DNA of 64,000 nucleotides. It comes from Phenylobacterium conjunctum (GTDB lineage: Bacteria > Pseudomonadota > Alphaproteobacteria > Caulobacterales > Caulobacteraceae). The notes below the pieces were generated by a model. The model had not been told where the DNA came from and searched no databases. It saw only the letters and a list, made by a program, of their open reading frames with translations. A program made the translations under genes and the position numbers. Below, one piece after another: positions 24,280 through 32,832 of the stretch; position 1 is the first letter of the stretch, and the number at the start of each line of letters is the position of its first letter. The stretch spans positions 80,552 to 144,551 of the forward strand of contig NZ_JBHTLQ010000006.1 of the NCBI RefSeq assembly GCF_042679085.1, in the 5' to 3' direction.

Positions 24280-25020
24280 TTGGCCAAGACGCGGGCCGAC
24301 CTGCTGCTGGTCTCGCGCGGCCTGTTCGACAGCCGCGCGAAGGCCAAGGCGGCGATCGAGGCCAGCGGCGTCACCGCCGATGGCCGCCCGGTCACCAAGG
24401 CCTCGGAGCTGCTGGACGAGGCCTGCGACCTGCAGGCTGTCGCCGCCCATCCCTATGTGGGTCGCGGCGCGCTGAAGCTGGTCCACGCCCTGGAGCTCTG
24501 GCCGATCTCCGTCGAAGGACGGGTGGTGCTGGATGTAGGCGCGTCCACCGGCGGCTTCACGGAAGTCTGCCTGCAGCACGGGGCGGCGCGGGTCTATGCG
24601 GTGGACGTGGGCCGCGGGCAGCTGCACCCCAGCCTGTCTGGCGATCCGCGGGTGGTCTCGCTTGAGGCCACCGATGCGCGGGACCTGACCCAGGCCCTGA
24701 TCCCCGAGGCGCCGGACCTGGTGGTCTGTGACGCGAGTTTCATCAGCCTGACAAAGGTCCTGCCGGCGGCGCTTACCCTCGCGCGGGCGGAGGCTGACCT
24801 GATTGCGCTCGTAAAGCCCCAGTTCGAGGTCGGGCCCAAGGCGGTGGGCAAGGGCGGGCTGGTCAAGGACCCTGCGGACCGACTGCGCGCCCTGGAAGAG
24901 GCCAAGGCCTTCCTTACGGCCGAGGGCTGGGATGTGCTGGGCGAGGCGGACAGCCCGATCAGCGGCGGCGATGGGAACCTGGAATTCCTGGTCCACGCAC
25001 GAAAACGCCGCCCGGACTGA
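24280..25020 (+). CDS. tlyA: TlyA family rRNA 2'-O-methyltransferase
   Basis: RNA methyltransferase of 246 residues, related to TlyA, which methylates 2'-hydroxyls of 16S and/or 23S rRNA. An S4 RNA-binding domain covers about residues 1-60 (RADLLLVSRGLFDSRAKAKA), followed by an FtsJ-type SAM domain with VLDVGASTGGFTEV near residue 84 and VVCDASFISLTKVLP near 148. The start is TTG directly after the acyl-CoA synthetase stop codon, which is unusual but the only start that keeps the whole S4 domain. In many relatives the neighbour is dxs; here it is not. Its 3' end overlaps the minus-strand terminator of the next gene. Confidence 0.93.
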   Translation: MAKTRADLLLVSRGLFDSRAKAKAAIEASGVTADGRPVTKASELLDEACDLQAVAAHPYVGRGALKLVHALELWPISVEGRVVLDVGASTGGFTEVCLQHGAARVYAVDVGRGQLHPSLSGDPRVVSLEATDARDLTQALIPEAPDLVVCDASFISLTKVLPAALTLARAEADLIALVKPQFEVGPKAVGKGGLVKDPADRLRALEEAKAFLTAEGWDVLGEADSPISGGDGNLEFLVHARKRRPD

Positions 25021-25032
25021 GCCCGGGCGGCG
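25002..25032 (-). terminator. intrinsic terminator of the first glycine-zipper gene
   Basis: On the minus strand a 10-base-pair GC stem (CGCCGCCCGG with CCGGGCGGCG, 7-base loop) is followed by TTTTC. It ends the gene at 25060-25683 and lies inside the last codons of tlyA. Confidence 0.75.
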
Positions 25033-25059
25033 CTGTGTGATCCCGCGGGGGATCAGAGC

Positions 25060-25683
25060 TTAGTCGACGACCTGGTAGCGGCCGTTGGAGTCGGGGCAGA
25101 CGCGGACGAAGCGCTTCTGGACCCGGCCGTCCGGCAGGTAGATCGGGCTTTCGGCCAGGGTGCAGCCATTGGTGTCGGCCTGCTGCGACTGGCCGACCGT
25201 GTAGCTGTTGCCGTAGCGGTCGTAGGCGTAGCCGTCGTTCTGGTAGCCGCCGTTGTAGTAGCCGCCCTGATAGCCGTAGTTCTGATTGCCGTAGTACCCG
25301 TTGTTATAGCCGTTGTTGTAGCCATAGTTCTGGGAGCGGCCGTAATAGCCCTGGCGGGTCTGCGGGGCGCAGGCCGCCGAGTTCTTGCCCACGCCGGCGC
25401 CGACCGCCGCACCCAGGGCGCCGCCCAGCAGGGCGCCTTCGGTGCGGGCGTTGCGCGCCGCCGCGTTCGAGCCGATGACCGCGCCCAGAGCGCCGCCGAT
25501 CAGGGCGCCGGTCGTGCTGCGGGTCGTCGAGTCCCGCCGGCAGGGGTCATAATTGTAGTTCCCCTGGCCGTAATAGCCCGACTGGGCCTGGGCGAAGCTG
25601 GGGACCGACAGGGCGGCGGTCAGGGCCATGACGCCCGCGACCCCGGTCAGGCCGGCCTTCGCAAAGATGGAACGCTTGGTCAT
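25060..25683 (-). CDS. glycine-zipper surface/periplasmic protein with Tyr/Asn/Gly-rich region
   Basis: Secreted protein of 207 residues. A signal peptide ends near residue 34 (FAQAQ). Two glycine-zipper membrane hairpins follow (GALIGGALGAVIGSNAAARN near 59-78 and GALLGGALGAAVGAGVGKN near 83-101), of the 2TM type found in outer-membrane lipoproteins and OmpA-linked proteins. Residues 110-160 are a low-complexity run rich in Tyr, Asn and Gly, then a C-terminal globular segment with two cysteines (NGCTLAESPIYLP and RVCPDSNG). Function is unknown; envelope maintenance or stress response is a common guess for this group. A paralogue lies 40 bases upstream. Confidence 0.82.
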   Translation of the reverse strand: MTKRSIFAKAGLTGVAGVMALTAALSVPSFAQAQSGYYGQGNYNYDPCRRDSTTRSTTGALIGGALGAVIGSNAAARNARTEGALLGGALGAAVGAGVGKNSAACAPQTRQGYYGRSQNYGYNNGYNNGYYGNQNYGYQGGYYNGGYQNDGYAYDRYGNSYTVGQSQQADTNGCTLAESPIYLPDGRVQKRFVRVCPDSNGRYQVVD

Positions 25684-25723
25684 CGGAACTCTCCCTCAAA
25701 GGGTTTGAATAGGGTGGAAACGC

Positions 25724-26155
25724 CTAGCTGCGGCCGCTGGGGCGCCAGACCCCGTCATTTCCGCGGCACACCTCGAAGGAGTGGTCGCGGCCGCCGTAGG
25801 TCTCTTCGACCCACTGGCAGTTGGCCCGGCTGTACTTGGTTTGCTTGATGCGCGTCGGGTAGGCGTCGCACTTCACGCGGCGCTTGCCGATCTCGTGACC
25901 GGCGACGGCGCCCACGACGCCGCCCAGGACGGCGCCTTCGGTCTTGTTGCCCTTGCCGGCCACGGCGCTGCCGAGCAGGGCGCCGGCGACGCCGCCGATC
26001 ACCGTGCCTTTGGTGGACGAGGACTTCTGCTCTTCGCGGCAGATGTCGCCGGTGCCGTACTCGCGCGCGGCCTGCGCGGAGGCGAACTGGGGAACGGCCA
26101 GGCTGGACGCGGCGGTCAGCGCGGCGGCCAGGCAGAGGATGGTCTTGCGGGTCAT
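25724..26155 (-). CDS. glycine-zipper 2TM domain protein (paralogue of the next gene)
   Basis: Secreted protein of 143 residues with signal peptide to about residue 28 (ASAQ). It has the same plan as its neighbour: a Cys-containing DICREE segment, two glycine-zipper hairpins (GTVIGGVAGALLGSAVAG near 50-67 and GAVLGGVVGAVAGHEIG near 74-90), then a Cys-containing tail with NCQWVEETYG and FEVCRGNDGVWR. It lacks the Tyr/Asn-rich repeat. The start at 26155 has AAGGA upstream; the very long frame beyond it lies across the convergent methyltransferase gene and is spurious. The pair looks like an old tandem duplication, and both are likely one transcription unit. Confidence 0.82.
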   Translation of the reverse strand: MTRKTILCLAAALTAASSLAVPQFASAQAAREYGTGDICREEQKSSSTKGTVIGGVAGALLGSAVAGKGNKTEGAVLGGVVGAVAGHEIGKRRVKCDAYPTRIKQTKYSRANCQWVEETYGGRDHSFEVCRGNDGVWRPSGRS

Positions 26156-26323
26156 GGTCTGGTCCTTCGTCCCCGAAGCGGCGCGGTTAAGCGTCGCTGT
26201 CGGATATGGGTTTGACTGAACGAACCTGAACGGGTCTTGAACGAAACCCGGCGGCGGTTCAGACGGCGTCCGGCTGGGCGCCGTCGCTGCGGCCAAGCTA
26301 TCAAGACCTTCACTTGCGAAGAA

Positions 26324-27628
26324 ATGAGTTCCGTCATGCGCAACCCTCGCCGGCCGACCCGCGGCCCCCAGCGCCCCCAGGCGCCGGCCGGTCCGCCCGT
26401 GGAGCTGACCATCACCGGCGTGGGCGGGGAGGGGGATGGCGTCGCGCCGGGACCGATCTATGCGCCCTTCACCCTTCCTGGAGAACGGGTTCGCGTGACG
26501 GGCGGCGGCGACCGACGCGAGCTGGACGCCGTGCTGGAGGCCTCGCCTGAGCGGGTCGAGCCGCCCTGTCCGCACTTCGGCGTCTGCGGCGGCTGCGCCC
26601 TGCAGCACTGGCGGCACGACGCCTATCTGGCCTGGAAGGTCTCGCGGCTGGTCCACACCCTGTCGCTGCAGCGAATCGAAACCGAGATGCTGGCCCCCTA
26701 TGCCGCCCAGCCGGGGACGCGCCGGCGCGTCGCCCTGCACGCCCGCAAGGGGAGCCGCGACGCCGCGCGGATCGGCTTCAAGGCTCGCAAGTCCTGGGAC
26801 CTGGTGTCGGTCGCGACCTGTCCCATCGCCGACCCCGCCATCGAGGCGGCTCTCCCCATGTTGGCGAAGATGGCCGCGCCCCTGTTCGAGCATCCGAAGT
26901 CCGCGCCGACCCTGCACGTGACCCTGACGCCGTCCGGCCTCGACATCGAGATTACCGGGGTGGAGCGGAAGTCCGGCGGCCTGTCGGCGGACGCGCGCAT
27001 GACCGTGGCCGAGGTGGCCGCTGAGGCCGACTTCGCCCGCGTCACCATGGATGGGGAGCCGGCCTACATGTCGCGCCAGCCGACAGTGCGGCTGGGCCAG
27101 GCCGTAGTGGCCCTGCCGCCCGGCGCCTTTCTGCAGGCCACGCCCCAGACCGAGGCGGCCATGGTCGGCTTCGTGGGCGAGCAGGCGGGCGGCGCGACCC
27201 GGATCGCCGACCTCTATTGTGGGGTCGGCACCTTCACCTTCCGCCTGGCCGAGATCGCCCCGGTCTATGCGGCCGAGGGCTCGGCCCCGGCAGTGAAGGC
27301 TCTGACGACTGCGCTGGCGACGGCGCCGGGCCTGAAGGGCGTTACGGCCGAGGCCCGCGACCTGGTGCGCAGGCCGGTCCTGGCCGAGGAACTGAAGAAG
27401 ACCGACGTGGTGGTGTTTGACCCCCCGAGGGCTGGCGCCGCTGAACAGACCGCCGAACTGGCGCGCTCCAGTGTGGCCAAGGTGATCGGCGTCTCCTGCA
27501 ACCCGGCGACCTTCGCCCGCGACGCGCGGGTGCTGATCGACGCCGGGTTCAGCCTGGATCGCGTGCTGCCTGTCGACCAGTTCCTGTGGAGCCCGCATAT
27601 CGAGCTGGTCGGCGTGTTCAGCCGCTAG
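26324..27628 (+). CDS. 23S rRNA uracil-C5 methyltransferase (RlmD/TrmA family)
   Basis: SAM-dependent RNA m5U methyltransferase of 434 residues. A TRAM-like RNA-binding domain spans about residues 25-75. A 4Fe-4S motif follows with Cys near 81, 87 and 90 (PCPHFGVCGGC) and a fourth near 166 (TCPIAD). The methylase domain has ADLYCGVGTFTFRLA near 291, DPPRAG near 366 and the catalytic VSCNP near 389. Start choice lies between 26324 and 26336 (MRNPRR); I use the first because GAAGAA lies at a reasonable distance. The stop codon shares a CTAG with the convergent radical SAM gene. The family is clear; RlmD rather than another rRNA target is inference. Confidence 0.9.
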   Translation: MSSVMRNPRRPTRGPQRPQAPAGPPVELTITGVGGEGDGVAPGPIYAPFTLPGERVRVTGGGDRRELDAVLEASPERVEPPCPHFGVCGGCALQHWRHDAYLAWKVSRLVHTLSLQRIETEMLAPYAAQPGTRRRVALHARKGSRDAARIGFKARKSWDLVSVATCPIADPAIEAALPMLAKMAAPLFEHPKSAPTLHVTLTPSGLDIEITGVERKSGGLSADARMTVAEVAAEADFARVTMDGEPAYMSRQPTVRLGQAVVALPPGAFLQATPQTEAAMVGFVGEQAGGATRIADLYCGVGTFTFRLAEIAPVYAAEGSAPAVKALTTALATAPGLKGVTAEARDLVRRPVLAEELKKTDVVVFDPPRAGAAEQTAELARSSVAKVIGVSCNPATFARDARVLIDAGFSLDRVLPVDQFLWSPHIELVGVFSR

Positions 27629-28692
27629 GTGAAGAGGTCCTGCTGCCCGCCGGCTTTCGGGGGAACCTTGAAGAGGCCGAGGTTCAGGGCGGGCAGGGGC
27701 TTGTCCAGGCCATAGCGGCGCTTGGCGGCGCGGAAGCGCTGGGACATCAGGTCTGCGACCGGCCCCTGGCCCTTCATGCGCTGACGCCAGTCGGAATCGT
27801 AGTCCTTGCCGCCGCGCATCTGCCGCACCAGGGACATGACCCGCTGGGCGCGGTCCGGATGGTCGGTCATCAGCCACTGCTGGAACAGGTCCTTGATCTC
27901 CAGCGGCAGGCGCAGCGCCACATAGCCGGCCCCGATGGCGCCGGCCTGGGCGGCGCGCTCCAGCACCGCCTCCATCTCGTGGTCGTTCAGGCTGGGGATG
28001 GCGGGGGCGAACATGACCACGGTGGGGACGCCGGCCGCAGTCAGGGCGCGGATCGCCGCGATCCGGCGATCCGGCGTCGCCGCGCGGGGCTCCATGCTGC
28101 GGGCGAGGGCCCGGTCGAGGGTGGTGACCGAGATCGCCACCCGCACGAGGTTCTGCTCGGCCAGGGGGGCGAGCAGGTCAAGGTCGCGCAAGATCAGGGC
28201 CGACTTGGTGATGATCGAGAACGGGTGGTTGAAGCGGCCCAGCACGTCGATGATCTGGCGGGTCAGGCCAGTTGTTCGCTCCTGCGGCTGGTAGGGGTCG
28301 GTGTTGCCGCCGATATGGATGTAGCCCGGCTTGTAGCGGGGCTTGGAAAGCTCCGCCTCCAGCAGCCGGGCGGCCTCGGGTTTGAAGAACAGCTTACTCT
28401 CGAAATCCAGCCCCGGCGACAGGCCCATATAGGCATGGGCCGGCCGGGCGTAGCAGTAGATGCAGCCGTGCTCGCAGCCCCGATAGGGATTGATCGAGCG
28501 ATCAAAGCCGACGTCGGGGCTGTCATTACGGGTGATGATGGTGCGCGCCGCCTCGGGCGACAGGGTGGTGCGCAGCTTGGGCGCCTCGTCGGTCTCATCG
28601 CCCCAGCCGTCGTCGAAGGCCTCGCGCTGAAAGGCCTCGTAGCGTCCCACCTCATTGGAGCGGGCGCCGCGTCCCCGGACGATGGTCGTCAT
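27625..28692 (-). CDS. PA0069-type radical SAM protein
   Basis: Radical SAM enzyme of 355 residues. The iron-sulfur motif CEHGCIYCY gives Cys73, Cys77 and Cys80, preceded by SINPYRG, a pattern shared with the PA0069 group and distant spore photoproduct lyase-like proteins. A second substrate-facing segment IHIGGNTDPYQPQE is near 130-145. No function is established for the group; DNA or RNA modification repair has been suggested because of distant homology. The start at 28692 (MTTIVRGRG) is favoured over an upstream ATG because the family begins here. Its stop overlaps the rRNA methyltransferase gene by 4 bases, and it is divergent from the glycosyltransferase-like gene. Confidence 0.88.
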   Translation of the reverse strand: MTTIVRGRGARSNEVGRYEAFQREAFDDGWGDETDEAPKLRTTLSPEAARTIITRNDSPDVGFDRSINPYRGCEHGCIYCYARPAHAYMGLSPGLDFESKLFFKPEAARLLEAELSKPRYKPGYIHIGGNTDPYQPQERTTGLTRQIIDVLGRFNHPFSIITKSALILRDLDLLAPLAEQNLVRVAISVTTLDRALARSMEPRAATPDRRIAAIRALTAAGVPTVVMFAPAIPSLNDHEMEAVLERAAQAGAIGAGYVALRLPLEIKDLFQQWLMTDHPDRAQRVMSLVRQMRGGKDYDSDWRQRMKGQGPVADLMSQRFRAAKRRYGLDKPLPALNLGLFKVPPKAGGQQDLFT

Positions 28693-28769
28693 CCGCCTTG
28701 TATGCGGAGGCGGGTCGAACAAATCAAGAACTTCTTGACCCGGCGGGCGGGCGCCGGTTTCTGCCTGAC

Positions 28770-29228
28770 ATGCTCTCGGCCCTGATCCCCACCGCCAATT
28801 CCCAGGACGACCTGGCCCTGCTGCTCGCCGCCCTGGTGCCGGCGGCGGTGGAGGGTCTGGTGCGCGAGGTGATCTGCGCCGACGCAGGCTCGACCGACGC
28901 GACGGCGGCGCTGTGCGAGGACGCGGGCGCCAAGCTCATCCAGGGGGGCCTGGCGGCGGCGGCGCAGGCCGCGCGCAGCGACTGGCTGCTGATCCTGCCG
29001 ATTGACCTGCGTTTGGCGGGGGGCTGGGACAATGCGGTGGCCCAGCGCCTGGCCCAGCGGCCCGAGCCCCTGAAGGTCTCAGGCCTGAAGCCGCATGGGC
29101 TGGTGGCCAGCCTCACCGCAGCGCCCTGCGGTCTCGTGGTTCAGAAGGCCAGGGTGCTCGCGCGCGCCGAGACGCGGGACGCCAAGGCCCTGATCGCCGC
29201 CCTGGGCCGAGGCGCGGCGCGGCTCTAG
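28770..29228 (+). CDS. short GT2-like glycosyltransferase domain protein
   Basis: Small protein of 152 residues resembling the N-terminal half of GT-A glycosyltransferases. It begins MLSALIPTANSQDDL and has the nucleotide-binding ADAGSTDATAALCEDAGAKLI segment near 45-65, with ARSDWLLILPIDLRLAGGWD near 75-95 in the place of the metal-binding block. The usual DXD is only loosely matched by DLR, and the protein is shorter than typical GT2 enzymes (about 220 residues or more), so catalysis is uncertain. The ribosome site is weak. It shares its stop CTAG with the convergent alpha/beta hydrolase gene. Confidence 0.75.
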   Translation: MLSALIPTANSQDDLALLLAALVPAAVEGLVREVICADAGSTDATAALCEDAGAKLIQGGLAAAAQAARSDWLLILPIDLRLAGGWDNAVAQRLAQRPEPLKVSGLKPHGLVASLTAAPCGLVVQKARVLARAETRDAKALIAALGRGAARL

Positions 29229-30136
29229 ACCTTTGCGAAGGCGGCGATGTCGGCGTTGAGCCGGCGGGTGTGGGTGAACATCAGGCCGTGCGGCGCGCCC
29301 TCATAGACAACCAGCCGGGCCGCAGGGTTCAGGGCGGCATAGCGCCGGCCGCTGACCTCCAGTGGGGTCGAGGCGTCCTTGTCGCCCTGGAGGATCAGGA
29401 TCGGGGCCTTGATGCTCGGAATCTCCGCCCGCAGGTCCGCCTCGGTGGCGGTGCGGTTGCAGGCGACGACCGCCTGCAGGCTGGTGGTCAGCATCAGACC
29501 TTTGACCCAGGCGATCATGCCAGGGGAGGTCTGGGGCGTCACGAAGGGCGCGGTGTTGTCGTCCAGCCATTTCGGGAAATCGGTGAGGAAGTAGGCCTGG
29601 CGGAACTGCTCGAAGGCCTCCGCCGGAAAGCCGTCGGGATTGTCAGGACGTTTGGCCGGGCAGGGGTTCATGGGCGCCAGGAACATCACCTTGGACACCC
29701 GGGCGCCGCCGTGCCGGCTGAAGTAGCGGACGATCTCGCCGCCGGCCATGGAATGGCCTACCAGGACCACGTCGCGTAGGTCCAGCTGGTCGAGCACCGC
29801 GGCGAGGTCATCAGCCAGGGTGTCATAGTCGTAGCCGCCAGATGGCGCGTCCGAGCGGCCGTGGCCCCGGCGGTCATAGGCGATGCAGCGCAGGCCCCGG
29901 GCGGCGAGCGCGGCGCGCTGCAGGTCCCAGGCTTCCAGCGGCAGGGCCCAGCCGGCGAGGAAGACCACAGGCCGGCCTTCGCCCCAGTCCTGATGAAGCA
30001 GATGGGTCCCGTCGGCGGCTGTGATTTGGACACTCGGGCGTCGCTTGGGCGCGGCCTCCGCCGCGACGGGGGCGGCGAAGGCGGCGCCCATGACGGTCAT
30101 CGCCTTGAGGGCGTCGCGGCGGTGGGTGGCGGTCAT
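29225..30136 (-). CDS. exported alpha/beta hydrolase (chloroperoxidase/esterase-like)
   Basis: Alpha/beta-hydrolase of 303 residues. The N-terminus HRRDALKAMTVMGAAFAAPVAA looks like a twin-arginine signal, so the protein should be exported. The nucleophile is Ser129 in VGHSMAGG, the oxyanion region includes FLAGWALPLEAW near 59-70, the acid is in QGDKDASTP near 252 and the histidine in GAPHGLMF near 284. The fold matches non-heme chloroperoxidase-like esterases; actual halogenation is unlikely to be its role. It is divergent from a MmyB-type regulator gene with a 106-base spacer that holds a dyad, so that regulator may control it. Confidence 0.87.
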   Translation of the reverse strand: MTATHRRDALKAMTVMGAAFAAPVAAEAAPKRRPSVQITAADGTHLLHQDWGEGRPVVFLAGWALPLEAWDLQRAALAARGLRCIAYDRRGHGRSDAPSGGYDYDTLADDLAAVLDQLDLRDVVLVGHSMAGGEIVRYFSRHGGARVSKVMFLAPMNPCPAKRPDNPDGFPAEAFEQFRQAYFLTDFPKWLDDNTAPFVTPQTSPGMIAWVKGLMLTTSLQAVVACNRTATEADLRAEIPSIKAPILILQGDKDASTPLEVSGRRYAALNPAARLVVYEGAPHGLMFTHTRRLNADIAAFAKV

Positions 30137-30191
30137 CTGGTCGCTCCTTGTGAGGGTGGCGCCAGGGTTCCCCGGCCGTCGCGGGGCGTCG

Positions 30192-30208
30192 ATTACGCGT
30201 CGGGTAAT
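30192..30208. promoter_or_regulatory. dyad in the hydrolase-regulator spacer
   Basis: ATTAC and GTAAT are inverted around 7 bases (GCGTCGG), centred 43 bases before the regulator start and 64 before the hydrolase start. It is a candidate operator for the adjacent HTH protein; no experimental support. Confidence 0.4.
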
Positions 30209-30242
30209 GGCGCGGGCTCCCTCCGCCGCCTAGGGTCAGGGC

Positions 30243-31022
30243 ATGAGCACAGCCAGGACCGCCGAGGGTGTCGGCGCGCGACTTCGGGAATGGCGTCAGC
30301 GTCGGCGCCTGAGCCAGCTGGACCTTGCGCTGGATGCGCAGGTCTCGACCCGCCACCTGTCCTTCGTCGAGACCGGACGGGCGGCGCCCAGCCGCGAGAT
30401 GGTGCTGCGGCTGACCGAGCGATTGGAGGTCCCGTTGCGGGACCGGAACGCGCTGCTGCTGGCGGCGGGGTTCGCACCGGTGTTTCCCGAGCGCGACTTT
30501 ACGGATCCCGGCCTGTCCGACCTCAGGCGGACAGTACAGGCGGTCCTCGACGCCCACATGCCGCACCCAGCCCTGGCCATCGATCGCGGCTGGACCCTGC
30601 TGGCGGCCAATGCCGGGGTGGCGCCCCTGCTGGCCGGGGCGGCGGCGCACCTGCTGGAGGGGGAGGTCAACGTCCTGCGCCTGTCCCTGCATCCTGAAGG
30701 TCTCGCGCCTCGGATCGCCAACCTGGCTGAATGGCGAGGGCATGTGCTGTCGCGGCTGCGACGCCAGGTGGCGGACAGCGGCGACGCAGGCCTGTCCGAG
30801 CTGATCCAGGAATTGGCCGCCTATCCCGGCGGCGAGCGGCATGCGCGAGCGGAGGATGGTCTCATCGCGCCGCTGCTGCGGCTCAGGACGGACGGCGGAT
30901 GGCTGTCGTTCCTGAGCGCCACCATGACCTTCGGCTCGCCCCTGGACGTGCTGGTCTCGGAGCTGGCGATTGAGGTGTTCCTGCCGGCCGACGCCGCCAC
31001 CGCCAAGGTGCTGGCGGGCTAG
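30243..31022 (+). CDS. XRE/HTH regulator with MmyB-like ligand domain
   Basis: Transcription regulator of 259 residues. An XRE helix-turn-helix occupies about residues 10-65 (REWRQRRRLSQLDLALDAQVSTRHLSFVE), followed by the MmyB-type PAS-like sensor domain (residues 90-255), which in relatives binds fatty acids or other hydrophobic ligands. It is transcribed away from the exported hydrolase gene, a common layout for a regulator and its target. The stop is shared with the convergent lytic transglycosylase gene through one CTAG. Its ligand is not known. Confidence 0.88.
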   Translation: MSTARTAEGVGARLREWRQRRRLSQLDLALDAQVSTRHLSFVETGRAAPSREMVLRLTERLEVPLRDRNALLLAAGFAPVFPERDFTDPGLSDLRRTVQAVLDAHMPHPALAIDRGWTLLAANAGVAPLLAGAAAHLLEGEVNVLRLSLHPEGLAPRIANLAEWRGHVLSRLRRQVADSGDAGLSELIQELAAYPGGERHARAEDGLIAPLLRLRTDGGWLSFLSATMTFGSPLDVLVSELAIEVFLPADAATAKVLAG

Positions 31023-32677
31023 CCCTTGCGGGACTTCTTCTTCGCCGGCTTGGCCGGGGCCTCGGCGACCGGCGGGGGCTCGGCGTCCCAGCGGATGTCC
31101 ACATAGCGCTGGCCGGTGGCGATGGCGTCGAGGGTGACACTCTCCTGGCCGAACTTCTTGCGGTAGTTCCAGTAGGCCGCCATGACCTTCTCGACGTAGT
31201 TGCGGGTCTCGAGGGCGGGCATGCACTCGATCACCATCAGGCTCTCGTCGTCCTCGCCCAGCATCTGGGCGGTCTTCTGCAGGGTGGCGGGGCCGCCGTT
31301 GTAGGCCGCGACGGTGCGCAGGATGTCGTAGCCGACCCCCTGATTCATCAGCCACGACAGATAGTCCTGGCCGACCTTCAGATTGTAGCTGGGGTCAAAC
31401 AGGGGGCTCATGTCGTCGCGCAGGTTCGCGTTGCCGGTGGCGTGGGCGGCGGCGTCGGGCATCAGCTGCATCAGGCCCACGGCGCCGGCCGGAGAGACCA
31501 CCGCGGGGTTGAAGCGACTTTCCTGGCGCACGATGGCGTAGACCAGGGCCTTGTTGACCTTGAAGCCTTCGCGCGGCTTCAGGGACGGGATCGGATAGTC
31601 GGCGTCGGCGCGGCGGCGATAGGTCGGGCCGCCCACCTTCATGTCATCGGCCAGGCCGGCGTTGATCAGGGCCGCGAGGCGGGCCCAGCGGTCCCGCTCC
31701 TGGCTGGTCGTCGCCAGGGCCATGCCGGCGCGGAGCTCGTCTGCGGACTCGGTCACCCGGCCGATCTGGGCCAGGGCGGCGGCCCGATGGGCGCGCGGAT
31801 CGTCCTGCATGAACCGGGTCAGGTCGGCGGAGGGACCGGTGAAGGAGGCCTTGACCAGCCCGACCGCGCGGCCGCTCGGCACGGAGGCCTCAACCATGGG
31901 GATCGGATCGCCAAGGCCGGCAAGCTCGACCTGACGGGCCGCGATCATGCCGTAGAAGGTCTGGGAGGCGCCGGCGGCCTTGCGCATATGCCAGCCGGCG
32001 GCGTCATCGTCGCCCTGGGCGGCGGCGGCCCGGCCGGCCCAATAGGCGGCCCCGGCCCGGATCCAGAGGTCCTCTGACTGGTCGTCAGCCAGGGTCGCCA
32101 GGGCGACTTCGGCCTGGTCGAAGCGGCGCAGGCGGTAGCCCGCCATGCCCATGATCCAGCGATCTCCGATGGCCTTGGCCAGGTCGAAGGCCCGCTTGTA
32201 GTCGCCGGAATAGAAGGCCTGGCGCGCGAGACGGGCGTTGTCGAGATCGAAGGGGCCGCCGGAGCCGGGCGAAACCAGCTCCACCTGCGACCAGGGCACG
32301 CCGGCCAGGCGGGCGGGTTCGGCAGGCGCAGCCTCCAGCGGCTTGCGCTTTGCGGCCAGGGTGGCGATGCGCTCGGCCATGGGCAGGTCGGCGTTGCGCG
32401 ACAGCCAGCCGGACAGCTCGTCGAAGTTCGACTTGTGCGCCGTCGGGTGCATGAGCTGGCGGTAGTTCAGATAGCCGCTCAGGGTCGGGTCAGTGATCTC
32501 GACGCTGCGCATGGTGGCGTCGATGAAGTCGCCGCGGTCCACGGCCTCGAAGGCGGCCGCGTAGAGCTGGGCGTCGGCGGGAGTCAGGACCTGAGGCGGC
32601 GCGGCCAGGGCGGCGCCCGAAATCGTCGTGCAGACAACGGCCAAGGCCGCGATCCGCATGCGCCAGGTCTTCAACAT
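31019..32677 (-). CDS. soluble lytic murein transglycosylase (Slt family)
   Basis: Periplasmic peptidoglycan-cleaving enzyme of 552 residues. A signal peptide ends near residue 26 (ALAA). Helical TPR-like superhelical region covers about residues 30-360, and the C-terminal SLT lysozyme-like domain has catalytic Glu386 in RQESRFNP, then GAVGLMQLMPDAA and the NLKVGQDYLSWL and YNGGPATLQK motifs. The start at 32677 (MLKTWRMRIA) has GGAAGGGG upstream; the 81-residue longer frame runs into an intergenic repeat and is rejected. The ending KPAKKKSRKG is basic. Cleavage yields 1,6-anhydromuropeptides. Confidence 0.93.
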   Translation of the reverse strand: MLKTWRMRIAALAVVCTTISGAALAAPPQVLTPADAQLYAAAFEAVDRGDFIDATMRSVEITDPTLSGYLNYRQLMHPTAHKSNFDELSGWLSRNADLPMAERIATLAAKRKPLEAAPAEPARLAGVPWSQVELVSPGSGGPFDLDNARLARQAFYSGDYKRAFDLAKAIGDRWIMGMAGYRLRRFDQAEVALATLADDQSEDLWIRAGAAYWAGRAAAAQGDDDAAGWHMRKAAGASQTFYGMIAARQVELAGLGDPIPMVEASVPSGRAVGLVKASFTGPSADLTRFMQDDPRAHRAAALAQIGRVTESADELRAGMALATTSQERDRWARLAALINAGLADDMKVGGPTYRRRADADYPIPSLKPREGFKVNKALVYAIVRQESRFNPAVVSPAGAVGLMQLMPDAAAHATGNANLRDDMSPLFDPSYNLKVGQDYLSWLMNQGVGYDILRTVAAYNGGPATLQKTAQMLGEDDESLMVIECMPALETRNYVEKVMAAYWNYRKKFGQESVTLDAIATGQRYVDIRWDAEPPPVAEAPAKPAKKKSRKG

Positions 32678-32832
32678 GCCCCTTCCACGCCCGCCGCTTC
32701 TGCGGTTCGGGGCGTGGCCCTCATTTCCGACAACAGCGGAGGCTAATGTCTTGTTTGAGTTAATGGAACCCGAATTCTCGTGAGGCGGGGGGAGATATAG
32801 ATCAATTCCCCTGGGGCGGGCAGGGCTCCCAA

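Noticed and set aside
22594..24996. 800-residue minus-strand frame across the acyl-CoA synthetase and tlyA
   Set aside because: Antisense shadow with no recognisable domain.
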